Source: Paracoccus aestuarii
GTDB lineage: Bacteria; Pseudomonadota; Alphaproteobacteria; Rhodobacterales; Rhodobacteraceae
DNA length: 64,000 nt
Direction of reading: 5' to 3'
Assembly (NCBI RefSeq): GCF_028553885.1
Contig: NZ_CP067169.1
Coordinates: 2,158,385-2,222,384 of the forward strand
The notes beneath the pieces were generated by a model. It had not been told where the DNA came from. It ran no database searches and saw only the letters and a list, made by a program, of their open reading frames with translations. The translations under genes were made by a program, and so were the position numbers. Shown in pieces: positions 20,305 to 30,798 of the stretch. How positions within the stretch are numbered: position 1 is the stretch's first letter; every line of letters begins with the position of its first letter.

Positions 20305-20487
20305 ATGCGGAAGTTGAAACTGCTGGTGGCGCTGATTCTGATCGGGCTGATCGGCCTGGCGGGGTATGCCTTCTTCGGCGACATGACCCCCGACCGCCAG
20401 GAGGTCCGGCGCCCGCTGGACCTGAACGCCGCGGCACCCGAACCCGTCACCGCCCCTGCGGGCGACGATGTGCCCGATGCGGATTGA
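20305..20487 (+). CDS. Small single-pass membrane peptide, unknown
   Basis: 60 residues: MRKLKLL, then a hydrophobic helix LVALILIGLIGLAGYAFFG, then an acidic Pro/Ala-rich tail EVRRPLDLNAAAPEPV ... DDVPDAD. It would be an inner-membrane peptide with a short periplasmic tail, or an uncleaved signal anchor. Its last 14 bp overlap the start of the next gene, so the two are probably co-translated. No family recognised. Confidence 0.6.
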   Translation: MRKLKLLVALILIGLIGLAGYAFFGDMTPDRQEVRRPLDLNAAAPEPVTAPAGDDVPDAD

Positions 20488-21945
20488 CCGGCCCCTGGGA
20501 CCGATCCTGGCCGTGATCGCGGCCTTGGCCGCCGCGCCCGGCGCCGCGCAGCAGCCCCTGTCGGCCAGCGACTGGCTGTCGGGCAGCGTGCGCGGCCCGC
20601 AGCGCGAAAGCTCGGCCTGGCGGCCCGGCGACCAGCCGCCCCCGGCCGCCCCCGGCCCGCCCCCAGCCCGTCGCCGAAAGCGGCGAGGTCGGGCGCGTCC
20701 AGGTGACGCGGCTGGACCAAGGCGATCCCGACCATACCGGCACCCAGAGCCCGCGCCGTGCGGGCCTGCCGGTGGACCTGTGGCAGGGCAGCGACCCGGA
20801 GGAGCTGTCGCGCCTGGTCCTGGCCACACCCGCCCGGCTGACCGCGATGCAGGACCTGATGCGCCGCGTGCTGACCGCCCAGCTGACCCCGCCTTCCAAG
20901 CCCGACGGGCGGCGGGGCCAGCTGTTCCTGGCCCGCGCCGACCGCCTGCTGGACATGGGCGCGCTGTCGGATGCCCAGGCCCTGCTGGTCGCAGCCGGTC
21001 CGGGCGAGCCCGAGATCTTCCGCCGCATGTTCGACATCGCCCTGCTGGAGGGCGACGAGGGCCGCGCCTGCGCCATCATGAACGGCACCCCCGGCATCGC
21101 CCCCAGCTTTGCCGCGCGGATCTTCTGTCTGGCCCAGACCGGCGATTGGGCCGCCGCCGCCGTCAGCCTGCACGGGGCCGAGGCCTTGGGCCTGATCGAC
21201 GAACGCCAAGCGATCCTGCTGACCCATTTTCTGGACGACGCCTTCGTGGACGGGACCGAGCTCTTGGAACCCGCCGAGCGCATGACGCCCCTGGAATTCC
21301 GCATCCACGAGGCCGTGGGCCAGCCCATGCCCACCCTGACCCTGCCCGTGGCCTTCGCGCAATCGGACCTGCGGCTGAACAGCGGCTTCAAGGCCCGGCT
21401 GGAGGCGGCCGAGCGTCTGGCCCGTGCCGGCGCCCTGCCCCCCCAGCAGCTGCGCCAGATCTATGGCGAACAGCGCCCCGCCGCATCGGGCGGGGTCTGG
21501 GAACGCGCGGGCGTGATGCGCACGCTGGAGGCCGCCTTGGCGGGCGGCGACCTGGCCCAGGCCCTGCCCCGCGCCTTTGCCGAATTCCGCGGCGCGGGCA
21601 TGGCCGACCTGCTGGCCGGGATGGTCGCCGCCGACCTGCCCCAGACCGCCACCGACCCGGAGGTCGCGCGCATCGCGGATCTGCTGCGCGCATGGCAGGG
21701 CCTGCCCGTCGCGGGCGATCCCCCCGCCATCCCCCCGAGATGGAGGCCCCCGTCCCCACGCCCCCGCCACGCAGCGCGGCGAGGCGATGCTGGCCGCCAT
21801 GGCCGATATCGACGCCGCGCTGGAGGGCGATCTGGCCCGCGCGGGCCGGGGCGTGGCGATGCTGCGCGCCCTGGGCCTGGGCCAGGATGCCGACCGCACC
21901 CAGACCCAGATCGCGCTGCTGTCGCAGATGACCGCCCAGCCATGA
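20474..21945 (+). pseudogene. Exported protein of unknown function, reading frame interrupted at C-runs
   Basis: The N-terminus MRIDRPLGPILAVIAALAAAPGAAQQ is a signal peptide in one frame. The coding pattern then moves to a second frame between about 20640 and 20665 and carries DLWQGSDPEELSRLVLATPARL to about 21715, an alpha-helical, repeat-like region (LLDMGALSDAQALLVAAGPGEP) resembling TPR-type periplasmic proteins. It moves again near 21720-21775 and ends LLSQMTAQP in a third frame at 21945, overlapping xerD by ATGA. All breaks fall in C-rich runs. Either sequence errors or a decayed gene; the preserved stop/start overlap favours errors. Function unknown. Confidence 0.65.
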
Positions 21946-22957
21946 CGACCGATCACGCCGCCATCTCGGCGTTTCTGGAGGCGCAGGTCGCCGAATCGGG
22001 GGCCGCGCGCAACACCGTGCTGGCCTATGGCCGCGACCTGCGCGACCTGTCGGACTGGCTGGCCCGGCGCGGCCTGGCCCTGCCCGCCCTGACGCGCGAG
22101 ATGGTCGAGGATTACCTGTCCCATTGCGACGCCCAAGGCCTGTCGCGCGCGACGCGGGCGCGGCGGCTGTCCTCGATCCGGCAATTCACCCGCTTCGCGC
22201 TGGAGGAGGGGTGGCGCGGCGACGACCCTGCCATCCGCATCGCGGGGCCGGGCCGCGCCAAGCGCCTGCCCCGCACGCTGGAACGCCCCCAGATCGAGGC
22301 GCTGCTGACCGCCGCGCCCTTGGTCGGCCGGACCGAGGCCGATCGCGCGCGCAACCGCTGCCTGATGGAGCTGCTCTATGCCACCGGGATGCGCGTCAGC
22401 GAGCTGGTCGGCCTGCCCGTCTCGGGCTGCCGGGGCGATCCGGCGGTGCTGGTGGTGCGCGGCAAGGGGGGCAAGGACCGCATGGTGCCCTTGGGCGGCC
22501 CGGCGCGGCGGGCGCTGGCCGATTGGCTGGTCCTGCGCGACGGGGCGCCCGAGGCCAGCCCGCTCGGCCGTCTGGTGGCGGGGCGCGGGGGCGGTGGCTC
22601 TTTCCCGGGCCGGGGGCTGCGGGACATCTGCCGCGGACCAGTTTCTCGCGCATCCTGGGCCAGATCGCGCTGCGGGCCGGGATCGATCCCGGCACGGTGA
22701 CGCCCCATGTCATCCGCCACGCCTTCGCGACCCATCTGCTGGAGGGCGGGGCCGATCTGCGCAGCATCCAGATCCTGCTGGGCCATGCCGATCTGGGCAC
22801 GACCGAGATCTATACCCATGTGATGGATGCCCGGCTGCGCGACCTGGTGCTGAACCATCATCCCTTGGCGCGCGTTCGCGCAGCCGAACCCCCTGAACAG
22901 GACGAACCGGAAGAACCATGGACGCCTCTGCCACCTTCGACGCCGCCGCCTGGCTGA
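21942..22957 (+). pseudogene. xerD: Tyrosine recombinase XerD-like, one-base frameshift in a G-rich run
   Basis: Core-binding domain from [20 protein letters not shown]; catalytic Arg in [12 protein letters not shown] and Lys in [15 protein letters not shown] are in the first frame. Between about 22580 and 22597 (G-rich) the coding frame jumps by one base, after which [36 protein letters not shown] and [15 protein letters not shown] (catalytic His, Arg, His, Tyr) continue. As read, the protein lacks half its active site; restoring one G gives about 338 residues. XerC/XerD resolve chromosome dimers at dif, so a sequence error is more likely than true loss. The 3' end overlaps the next gene by 40 bp. 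Confidence 0.85.
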
Positions 22958-24240
22958 CCATCGGCGCGATCTTCGTGCTTTTGCTGCTGTCGGGGTTCTT
23001 TTCGGGGTCCGAGACCGCGCTGACGGCGGCCAGCCGCGCCAAGCTGCGGTCGCGCGCCGACAAGGGCGATCCGGGCGCGCAGGCGGCGCTGAACGTCACC
23101 GCCGACAGCGAAAGGCTGATCGGGGGCATCCTGCTGGGCAATAACGTGGTCAACATCCTGTCGGCCAGCCTGGCGACGGCGCTGTTCACGCGGCTGTTCG
23201 GCGCGTCGGGGGTGGCGATGGCCACGCTGGTGATGACGCTGCTGGTCCTGATCTTCGCCGAGGTGATGCCCAAGACCTATGCCATATCGGCCCCCGAACG
23301 GGTGGCCAGCCTGGTCGCGCGCCCGATCCGCATCGTCACCGTGATCCTGTCGCCCGTCGTCACCGTCGTGCGGCTGATCGTGCGCGGCATCCTGTCGGTC
23401 TTCGGCCTGAAGACCGATCCCGATTCGCACATGTTCTCGGTCGAGGAGGAGATCCAGGGCGCGCTGTCGATCGGACATGCCTCGGGTGCGGTGCAGAAGG
23501 AGGATCGCGACCGCCTGCTGGGCGCGCTGGACCTGGGCAACCGCATGGTCGAGGAGATCATGCGCCACCGCTCCGAGATCCAGATGATCGATGCCGACCT
23601 GCCTGCCGAAAAGATCCTGGAGACGGTGCTGGCCAGCCCCCATACCCGCCTGCCCGTCTATCGCGGCGAACGCGAGAATGTCGTGGGCGTGATCCATGCC
23701 AAGGACCTGCTGCGGGCGATGAACCGGGCGGTGCGCGATGCGGGCGACGCGGCGGCGGCGCGGCGCTTCGACGTGATGGCGGTGGTCATGCCGCCCTATT
23801 TCGTCCCCGAGACCAGCGCCCTGGACGAACAGATGCGCGAGTTCCTCAAGCGCCGCACCCATTTCGCCCTGGTCGTCGACGAATACGGGTCCTTGCGCGG
23901 CCTGATCACCCTGGAGGACATCCTGGAGGAGATCGTGGGCGAGATCGCCGACGAGCACGACACCGAGGAGGACCAGACCCTGCGCCCGAACGCCCAGGGC
24001 GATTACCTGGTCGAGGGCGGCATGACCATCCGCGATCTGAACCGCCAGCTGGACTGGACCCTGCCCGACGAGGAGGCCAACACCGTCGCGGGCCTGGTCA
24101 TCCACATGGCGCAGTCGATCCCCGACCAGGGCCAGGTCTTCAGCTTTCACGGCTACCGCTTCGAGGTGGTGACCCGGCGCGAGAACCGCATCACCCGGCT
24201 GCGCGTGCGCCCCCTGGCCCCGCGCGACGCCGCGGGCTGA
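22918..24240 (+). CDS. CNNM/HlyC-CorC family protein (DUF21, CBS pair, CorC domain)
   Basis: 440 residues. Residues about 12-190 form the DUF21 membrane domain ([23 protein letters not shown] is its signature). Two CBS motifs follow ([20 protein letters not shown] ... [49 protein letters not shown]), then a C-terminal CorC/HlyC transporter-associated domain ([14 protein letters not shown]). Family members are linked to Mg2+ or Co2+ efflux and resistance; hemolysin annotation is historical. It lies 3' of xerD and 73 bp before the transketolase gene. Confidence 0.88.
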   Translation: MDASATFDAAAWLTIGAIFVLLLLSGFFSGSETALTAASRAKLRSRADKGDPGAQAALNVTADSERLIGGILLGNNVVNILSASLATALFTRLFGASGVAMATLVMTLLVLIFAEVMPKTYAISAPERVASLVARPIRIVTVILSPVVTVVRLIVRGILSVFGLKTDPDSHMFSVEEEIQGALSIGHASGAVQKEDRDRLLGALDLGNRMVEEIMRHRSEIQMIDADLPAEKILETVLASPHTRLPVYRGERENVVGVIHAKDLLRAMNRAVRDAGDAAAARRFDVMAVVMPPYFVPETSALDEQMREFLKRRTHFALVVDEYGSLRGLITLEDILEEIVGEIADEHDTEEDQTLRPNAQGDYLVEGGMTIRDLNRQLDWTLPDEEANTVAGLVIHMAQSIPDQGQVFSFHGYRFEVVTRRENRITRLRVRPLAPRDAAG

Positions 24241-24313
24241 CGACCGGGCGGCTTGCAACCACGGCCCCGACCCCCTAACAGTTCGCCCAAATCCCCATGC
24301 CCAGGAGGCCGTC

Positions 24314-26332
24314 ATGGATATCGCCGCCCGCCGCACCGCCAACCCCGACCACTGGAACCTGGCCAGCGCGATCCGCGTGCTGTCCATGGACGCGGTCGAG
24401 GCCGCCAATTCCGGCCATCCCGGCATGCCGATGGGCATGGCCGACGTGGCGACCGTCCTGTTCCGCAACCACCTGAAATTCGACGCCAGCGCGCCGCATT
24501 GGTTCGACCGCGACCGCTTCATCCTGTCGGCGGGCCACGGCTCCATGCTGATCTATTCGCTGCTGCACCTGACCGGGTACGAGCAGATGACCCTGGATCA
24601 GGTCCGCAACTTCCGCCAGCTTGGCGCGATCACCGCGGGCCATCCCGAATACGGCCATGTCGAGGGGGTCGAGACCACCACCGGCCCCCTGGGTCAGGGC
24701 ATCGCCACCGCCGTGGGCTTCGCCATCGCCGAGGAGGCGCTGCGCGCCGAATACGGCCAAGCCCTGTGCGATCACCGCACCTGGGTCATCGCTGGCGACG
24801 GCTGCCTGATGGAGGGCATCAGCCACGAGGCCATCGCCCTGGCCGGCCATCAGAAGCTGAGCCGTCTGGTTGTGCTGTGGGACAATAACGACATCACCAT
24901 CGACGGCCGCGTCAGCCTGTCGGACGCCACCGACCAGCATGCGCGCTTTGCCGCCGCGGGCTGGCGCGTGCTGTCCTGCGACGGCCATGACGCCGCCGAT
25001 ATCGACCGCGCCTTGACCGAGGCCGCGCAGGATGACGGCCGCCCGACCTTGGTGGACTGCAAGACCATCATCGGCTTTGGCGCGCCCAACAAGGCCGACA
25101 GCAGCAAGGTCCACGGGTCCCCCCTTGGCAAGGACGAGATCGCGGCCACCCGCGAGGCCTATGGCTGGAGCCACGAGCCCTTCATGATCCCCGAGGAGAT
25201 CCTGGCCGAATGGCGCCGGATCGGCCAGCGCGGCGCCCAGGCCCGCGCGGAATGGAACGAACGCGTGGACGCCCTGACCGGCGATCACCGCGACGATTTC
25301 GCCCGCCGCATCGGCAACGAGGTCAGCCCCGCGCTGGAAGGCGCGATCCGCGACTTCAAGGGCCGGACCCTGCAGGACAAGCCCAAGGTCGCAACCCGCA
25401 AGGCCTCCGAGAACGTGCTGGAGGCGCTGAACGCCGTCATGCCGGAAAACTTCGGCGGATCGGCCGACCTGACCGGGTCGAACAACACCAAGACCGGCGG
25501 TCAGGGCATCTTCGACGCCGATAACCGCAAGGGCCGCTATCTGCATTACGGCATCCGCGAACATGGCATGGCCGCCGCGATGAACGGCATCTGGCTGCAT
25601 GGCGGCTTTCGCCCCTATGGCGGGACCTTCCTGACCTTCACCGATTACGCCCGCGGCGCGATGCGCCTGTCGGCGCTGATGGGGGTGCCGGTCGTCTATG
25701 TCATGACCCATGACAGCATCGGTCTGGGCGAGGACGGCCCGACCCACCAGCCGGTGGAACATCTGGCCATCTGCCGCGCGACGCCCAACACCCTGACCCT
25801 GCGCCCCTGCGACCAGATCGAGACCGCCGAGGCATGGGAAATCGCGCTGTCCCAGGACGCCACGCCCTCGGTCCTGGCCCTGTCGCGCCAGAACCTGCCG
25901 CTGCTGCGCCAGGATTCGGGCGAGAACCTGACCGCCAAGGGCGCCTATGTCCTGCGCGAGGCGACGGCGGATGCCAAGGTCGTGCTGATGGCCACCGGGT
26001 CCGAGGTCGAGATCGCCGTCGCCGCCCGCGACGCGCTGGAGGCGGACGGCATCCCCACCCGCGTCGTCTCGGTCCCGTCGATGGAGCTGTTCCGCGACCA
26101 GCCGAAATCCTACCGCGAGGAGGTCCTGCCCGCAGGCACCGTCCGCATTGCCATCGAGGCGGCCGTGCGCCAGCCCTGGGACTGGCTGCTGCTGGGGGAA
26201 CGCGGGACCGAGGACCGTTCGGCCTTCATCGGGATGGAGGGCTTCGGCGCCTCCGGCCCCGCGCCCGAGCTTTACCGCGATTTCGGCATCACCGCCGAGG
26301 CCGTGACCGAACGCGCCAAAGCCCTGCTGTGA
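24314..26332 (+). CDS. tkt: Transketolase
   Basis: 672 residues, family length. ThDP-binding and active-site motifs: [58 protein letters not shown], and in the pyrimidine domain [13 protein letters not shown] and [20 protein letters not shown]. It moves two-carbon units among sugar phosphates in the pentose phosphate pathway. The start follows CCAGGAGGCCGTC. No gap or pgk gene follows, unlike the order in some relatives; a DMT transporter gene is 36 bp downstream. Confidence 0.97.
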   Translation: MDIAARRTANPDHWNLASAIRVLSMDAVEAANSGHPGMPMGMADVATVLFRNHLKFDASAPHWFDRDRFILSAGHGSMLIYSLLHLTGYEQMTLDQVRNFRQLGAITAGHPEYGHVEGVETTTGPLGQGIATAVGFAIAEEALRAEYGQALCDHRTWVIAGDGCLMEGISHEAIALAGHQKLSRLVVLWDNNDITIDGRVSLSDATDQHARFAAAGWRVLSCDGHDAADIDRALTEAAQDDGRPTLVDCKTIIGFGAPNKADSSKVHGSPLGKDEIAATREAYGWSHEPFMIPEEILAEWRRIGQRGAQARAEWNERVDALTGDHRDDFARRIGNEVSPALEGAIRDFKGRTLQDKPKVATRKASENVLEALNAVMPENFGGSADLTGSNNTKTGGQGIFDADNRKGRYLHYGIREHGMAAAMNGIWLHGGFRPYGGTFLTFTDYARGAMRLSALMGVPVVYVMTHDSIGLGEDGPTHQPVEHLAICRATPNTLTLRPCDQIETAEAWEIALSQDATPSVLALSRQNLPLLRQDSGENLTAKGAYVLREATADAKVVLMATGSEVEIAVAARDALEADGIPTRVVSVPSMELFRDQPKSYREEVLPAGTVRIAIEAAVRQPWDWLLLGERGTEDRSAFIGMEGFGASGPAPELYRDFGITAEAVTERAKALL

Positions 26333-26368
26333 TGCCGGCCTTCGGCGCGTGATCGCCCCTGCCCGCCC

Positions 26369-27280
26369 ATGAGGGTTCTGGCACGGGCCTTTGCCCTGAT
26401 GGGGCGCGAACGGGACGGGTTGCGCCGTCCCGGCTCCGACCAGGCGCGCGGCATCGCGCTGCTGCTGGGCGCGATCCTGGGCTTCACGCTGATGGATGCG
26501 ACCGCCAAGCACCTGACCCAGACCTATCACCCGGGTCAGGTGATCTGGGCGCGCTTCATCGGCAACCTGCTGATCTTTGCGGTGATCTTTCGCGCGGCGA
26601 TGCTGCCCTTGCTGCGCACCCGCCAGCCGGGGACGCAATTCGCCCGTGCGCTGATGCAGCTGGGATCGGTGGCGCTGTTCTTCACCTCGCTGCAATATAT
26701 CGGGCTGGCCGAGGCGACGGCGATCATGGACCTGAACCCGGTCCTGATCACGCTTGGCGCGGCGCTGTTTCTGGGCGAACGGATCGGGCCGCGCCGCATC
26801 GCCGGGATCCTGGCGGCGCTGGTCGGCGCGATGCTGATCATCCGCCCCGGCATGGGGGTGTTCCAGCCCGCCGCCCTGCTGCCCTTGGCCGGGGCCTTCA
26901 CCTATGCGGCGGGCGCCCTGCTGACCCGGATCGTGCGCAGCGATTCGGTGGCGACCTCGGTCATGTGGTCCGCCGTGGTGGGCAGCGTCGCATCGACCCT
27001 GGTCCTGCCTTTCGTCTGGCAGCCGATCGCCTTGGGCGACCTCTGGGCCTTTGCGGCCCTGGCGGGGTTCGGGACGGCCAGCCAATACCTGCTGGTCCGG
27101 GCCTTCAGTGCGGCCGAGGCCGGGGCGCTGGCGCCCTTCGGCTATACGGGGCTGCTCTGGGCGGGGGTCTGGGGCTGGCTGTTCTTCGGCCAGCTGCCCG
27201 ATTGGTGGACCATCTGGGGCGCGGCGATTATCGTGGGCGCCGGATTGTATGTCTGGTCGCGCGAAGCCCGCGCCGCCTGA
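26369..27280 (+). CDS. DMT-superfamily (EamA) transporter
   Basis: 303 residues, ten predicted helices in two EamA repeats: first with LLLGAILGFTLMDATAKHLTQTYHPGQVIWARF, second with LLPLAGAFTYAAGALLTRIV. AEATAIMDLNPVLITLGAALFLGERIGPRRIAG is the typical end of the first repeat. Substrate unknown; members export amino acids and other small metabolites. The N-terminal 28 residues are polar and the true start could be a later codon. It is 9 bp from the acyltransferase gene and likely cotranscribed with it. Confidence 0.85.
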   Translation: MRVLARAFALMGRERDGLRRPGSDQARGIALLLGAILGFTLMDATAKHLTQTYHPGQVIWARFIGNLLIFAVIFRAAMLPLLRTRQPGTQFARALMQLGSVALFFTSLQYIGLAEATAIMDLNPVLITLGAALFLGERIGPRRIAGILAALVGAMLIIRPGMGVFQPAALLPLAGAFTYAAGALLTRIVRSDSVATSVMWSAVVGSVASTLVLPFVWQPIALGDLWAFAALAGFGTASQYLLVRAFSAAEAGALAPFGYTGLLWAGVWGWLFFGQLPDWWTIWGAAIIVGAGLYVWSREARAA

Positions 27281-27289
27281 AGGGGGATC

Positions 27290-28159
27290 ATGGCCGAAGA
27301 CCGACCCAGCCTGACCGACCGCCTGGCCAATGGCGCCTTTCTGGCGGTGATGGGCCTGGCGCGGCTGCTGCCCTATGACCGGCGCATCCCGGCCATGGGC
27401 TGGGTCTTTTCGCGCGTCATCGCCCCCGTCGCGGGCTGGCGCCGCCGCATCCGCGAGAACCTGTCCCTGGCCCGTCCCGACCTGACCGGGGAGGAGGCCG
27501 AGGCCCTCGTCCTGGCCATTCCCGACAATGCCGGCCGGTCCTTGGCCGAGATCTATGCCGGCGATGAATTCACCGCCCGCATCCATGCCTCGGACCCGCT
27601 GGAGGGGCCGGGCCTGCCCGCGCTGGAGGCCGCGCTGGAGGCCGGGCGCCCGGTCATCCTGGCCTGCGCGCATTTCGGCAATTACGACGCGATGCGGGCG
27701 GCCTTGGCGGGGCGCGGCTGGCCGGTCGGCGCGCTCTATCGTCCGATGAACAACGAGGCGTTCAACCGCCATTACGTCCCCGCCATCACCGCCATCGCGG
27801 AACCCCTGTTCCCGCGCGGCCGGTCCGGGCTGGCCGCGATGCTGCGCTTTCTGAAGGGCGGCGGCTGGCTGGCGCTCGGCTTTGACCAATATGACCATGA
27901 CGGGGTCGAGCTGCGGTTCTTCGACCTGCCCACCCGCACCGTGCTGACCCCGGCCGAGCTGGCCCGCCGCTATGACGCGGCCTTGGTCCCCATCGCCGGG
28001 ATCCGCCAGCCCGACGGGCTGCGCTTTCGCGTCCATGTCGGCGCGCCCATCGCCCATGACGAGCCGCGCGCCATGATGCAGGCGCTGAACGACGATCTGG
28101 AGATGCTGGTCAGGCGCCACATGGACCAGTGGTTCTGGATCCACCGCCGCTGGAAATGA
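27290..28159 (+). CDS. Lauroyl/myristoyl acyltransferase family protein (LpxL/HtrB-like)
   Basis: 289 residues. ACAHFGNYDAMRAAL contains the HxxxxD catalytic pair (HFGNYD), GALYRPMNN and ALGFDQYDHDGVELRFFDLPTRT follow the lipid A secondary acyltransferase order, and PADLARRYDAALVP-like sequence near the C-terminus matches as well. It probably adds a secondary acyl chain to lipid A, or acylates another lysolipid, at the inner membrane. No lpx genes are nearby to settle this. A strong terminator starts at its stop codon. Confidence 0.85.
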   Translation: MAEDRPSLTDRLANGAFLAVMGLARLLPYDRRIPAMGWVFSRVIAPVAGWRRRIRENLSLARPDLTGEEAEALVLAIPDNAGRSLAEIYAGDEFTARIHASDPLEGPGLPALEAALEAGRPVILACAHFGNYDAMRAALAGRGWPVGALYRPMNNEAFNRHYVPAITAIAEPLFPRGRSGLAAMLRFLKGGGWLALGFDQYDHDGVELRFFDLPTRTVLTPAELARRYDAALVPIAGIRQPDGLRFRVHVGAPIAHDEPRAMMQALNDDLEMLVRRHMDQWFWIHRRWK

Positions 28160-28185
28160 AACGGGCCCCGCTTTGGGGCCCGTTT
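28159..28185. terminator. Bidirectional terminator
   Basis: Perfect 11-bp stem AAACGGGCCCC / GGGGCCCGTTT around GCTTT, placed in the 30 bp between the convergent acyltransferase and DAHP synthase stops. The A/T ends give a U-tract on both strands. Confidence 0.85.
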
Positions 28186-28189
28186 CCGT

Positions 28190-29596
28190 TCAGATCGCCT
28201 GCGACAGGGCGGGGGCCGCGTTCTCGCGCCGGTCGCGCAACTCCTCGGCCACCAGGAAGGCCAGTTCCAGCGACTGGCTGGCATTCAGCCGCGGATCGCA
28301 GGCGGTGTGGTAGCGGTCGGACAGATCCTCGTCCGTGACCGCGCGCACGCCGCCGGTGCATTCGGTCACGTCCTTGCCGGTCATCTCAAAATGGACGCCG
28401 CCGGGGATGGTGCCCTCGGCCTTGTGGATGGCGAAGAATTCCCGGACCTCGCGCAGGATCGAATCGAAGGCCCGCGTCTTGTAGCCGGTCGAGGATTTGA
28501 TGACGTTGCCGTGCATCGGGTCGCAGGACCAGACGACATTCGCGCCTTCGGCCCGCACCGCCTCGATCAGGCGCGGCAGGTGATCGCCGACCTTGCCCGC
28601 GCCGAAGCGCGCGATCAGGGTCAGACGACCCGCCTCGTTCTCGGGGTTCAGCTTTTCCATCAGGACCTTGAGGTCGTCGGCCGTGGTGGTGGGGCCGCAT
28701 TTCAGGCCGATCGGGTTCTGGACGCCGCGGCAGAATTCGACATGCGCCCCGTCGGGCTGGCGCGTGCGGTCGCCGATCCAGATCATGTGGCCCGAGCCGG
28801 CCACCGGCAGGCCGGTGGTCGAATCAATGCGGGCCAGCGCCTCTTCGTATTCCAGCAGCAGCGCCTCGTGGCTGGTGTAGAAATCGACCTTGGAGAGCTG
28901 ATGCGCGGTATCGGAATTGACGCCCGCCGCCTGCATGAAGGCCATCGCATCGCTGATCCGGCCCGCGATGTCGCGGTATTTCGCGGCCTCGGGGCCGCCC
29001 ACGAAATCGGCGATCCAGCTCTGGACGCGGTGCATGTCGGCGAAACCGCCGGTCGAAAACGCGCGCAGCAGGTTCAGCGACGCCGCCGCCTGCGTATAGG
29101 CCGCCAGCATCCGCTGCGGATCGGGGATGCGCGCATCCGCGGTGAAATCGAAGCCGTTGATGATGTCGCCGCGATAGGAGGGCAGCTCGACCCCGCCGAT
29201 GACCTCGGTGGGCGCGCTGCGCGGCTTGGCGAACTGGCCCGCCATGCGGCCGACCTTGACCACCGGCATCTGCGCGCCCCAGGTCAGCACGACCGCCATC
29301 TGCAGCAGCACCTTGAACGTGTCGCGGATGTTGTCGGCGCTGAATTCGCTGAAGCTTTCGGCGCAGTCGCCCCCCTGCAGCAGGAAGGCCCGGCCCGCCG
29401 CCGCATCGGCCAGCTGGGCGCGCAGGCGTCGCGCCTCGCCCGCGAATACCAGGGGCGGATAGCGGCGCAGCTGATCCTCGACCGCGGCCAGCGCGGCGGG
29501 GTCTGTATAATCCGGCATCTGGACGCGCGGATAGGCGCGCCAGCCGGCCTTGTCCCAGCTTTGGGTGGAGGCGGTCTTGCGGTTCTCCTGCGTCAT
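28190..29596 (-). CDS. aroG: 3-deoxy-7-phosphoheptulonate synthase, class II
   Basis: 468 residues, the length of plant-like class II DAHP synthases. Seen: [14 protein letters not shown] (metal-binding Cys), [26 protein letters not shown] region ([15 protein letters not shown]), [23 protein letters not shown], and WSCDPMHGN with the metal His. It condenses PEP and erythrose 4-phosphate, the first shikimate step; the upstream tkt supplies the latter. Class II enzymes lack sequence similarity to AroFGH, so the symbol is by convention. Confidence 0.95.
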   Translation of the reverse strand: MTQENRKTASTQSWDKAGWRAYPRVQMPDYTDPAALAAVEDQLRRYPPLVFAGEARRLRAQLADAAAGRAFLLQGGDCAESFSEFSADNIRDTFKVLLQMAVVLTWGAQMPVVKVGRMAGQFAKPRSAPTEVIGGVELPSYRGDIINGFDFTADARIPDPQRMLAAYTQAAASLNLLRAFSTGGFADMHRVQSWIADFVGGPEAAKYRDIAGRISDAMAFMQAAGVNSDTAHQLSKVDFYTSHEALLLEYEEALARIDSTTGLPVAGSGHMIWIGDRTRQPDGAHVEFCRGVQNPIGLKCGPTTTADDLKVLMEKLNPENEAGRLTLIARFGAGKVGDHLPRLIEAVRAEGANVVWSCDPMHGNVIKSSTGYKTRAFDSILREVREFFAIHKAEGTIPGGVHFEMTGKDVTECTGGVRAVTDEDLSDRYHTACDPRLNASQSLELAFLVAEELRDRRENAAPALSQAI

Positions 29597-29734
29597 GTCC
29601 TGATGCTCCCTCGGAAAATGGTCGGGCCGGTATAAACGCTAACATCGCGCAGGGAAAGGGTCTGACGCGGCCCCTTGCCGCGCGCGCGATTCCCTGTTTG
29701 GGTGCCGGGCGGACACCCTTGCAAAGACCGCATC

Positions 29735-30718
29735 ATGGCCGCTGACCGCCCCCGCCGTTTCACCTTCCTGCTGCTGGACCGCTTCACGATGCTGCCCTTC
29801 ACCGCGGCGATCGAGCCGCTGCGCCTGGCCAATCGCGCATCGGGGCGGGCGCTCTACGACTGGCGGCTGGTGGGGCCGCGGGGCGACATGGCGATCTGTT
29901 CCAACGGCAGCCGGGTGCTGGTCGATGCGGGGCTGGATGCCGAGGCCGCGGGGCGCGACGACGTGGTGATCGTCTGCGGCGGCACCGAGATCGCGCGCGA
30001 GGCGACGCGGGCCAGCCTGGCCTGGCTGCGGCGCCAGGCGCGGGGCGGGGCCGCGATGGGGGCGGTCTGCACCGGCGCATGGGTCCTGGCCGAGGCGGGC
30101 CTGCTGGACGGGCGCAAGGCCACCATCCACTGGGAGAACCATGACGGCTTCGCCGAGGCCTTTCCCAAGGTCGACCTGTTCCGGTCGGTCTTTGTCCATG
30201 ACGGCAACCGGCTGACGGCGGCGGGGGGGACCAGTTCCATCGACCTGATGCTGCATCTGATCGCCGAGGGGCATGGCGATGCCTTGGCCGCCGATGTGGC
30301 CGACCAGATGCTGCATACCGCGATCCGCACCGACCAGGACCGCCAGCGCCTGTCCATCCCGACCCGCATCGGCGTGCGCCACCCGCGCTTGGCCGCCGTG
30401 ATCGCCCGGATGGAGGCCAATCTGGAGGATCCGATCAGCCCCGCGCAGCTGGCGCTGGATGCGGGCATGTCCACCCGCCAGCTGGAGCGGCTGTTCCGCC
30501 GTTATCTGAACCGCAGCCCGAAGCGATATTACATGGAGACGCGCCTGGCACGGGCGCGCAACCTGCTGATGCAGACCGAGCTGCCGATCATCGAGATCGC
30601 CTTGGCATCGGGGTTTTCCAGCCCGTCGCATTTCTCGAAATGCTACCGCGCGCAATATGGCAGCACCCCTTATCGCGAGCGCGGGGTCTCGGGCGGGGCG
30701 TCGATCACGGAATCTTAA
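29735..30718 (+). CDS. GlxA-family AraC-type transcriptional regulator
   Basis: 327 residues: an N-terminal DJ-1/PfpI-like domain (FLLLDRFTMLPFTAAIEPLRLAN ... GAVCTGAWVLAEAGLLDGRKATIHWE, with the nucleophile-elbow Cys) and a C-terminal AraC double helix-turn-helix (DAGMSTRQLERLFRRYL and IEIALASGFSSPSHFSKCYR). This architecture is shared by CdhR/GbdR/ArgR-type activators of carnitine, choline-derived or amino acid catabolism. Effector unknown. A BCCT transporter gene lies 25 kb away, not adjacent. The ATG at 29735 fits the domain start; longer in-frame starts exist. Confidence 0.87.
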   Translation: MAADRPRRFTFLLLDRFTMLPFTAAIEPLRLANRASGRALYDWRLVGPRGDMAICSNGSRVLVDAGLDAEAAGRDDVVIVCGGTEIAREATRASLAWLRRQARGGAAMGAVCTGAWVLAEAGLLDGRKATIHWENHDGFAEAFPKVDLFRSVFVHDGNRLTAAGGTSSIDLMLHLIAEGHGDALAADVADQMLHTAIRTDQDRQRLSIPTRIGVRHPRLAAVIARMEANLEDPISPAQLALDAGMSTRQLERLFRRYLNRSPKRYYMETRLARARNLLMQTELPIIEIALASGFSSPSHFSKCYRAQYGSTPYRERGVSGGASITES

Positions 30719-30798
30719 GCTGTGTTAACGGCAGGTTAACCATTTCGCCTTAGCTGGGATGGGGCCGCGGGTGTTGCGGCGTGTCACCAGGGGGAAGA

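Noticed and set aside
24275..28144. Long minus-strand open frame opposite tkt, the DMT and acyltransferase genes.
   Set aside because: It mirrors three well-supported plus-strand genes and shows no recognisable motif.
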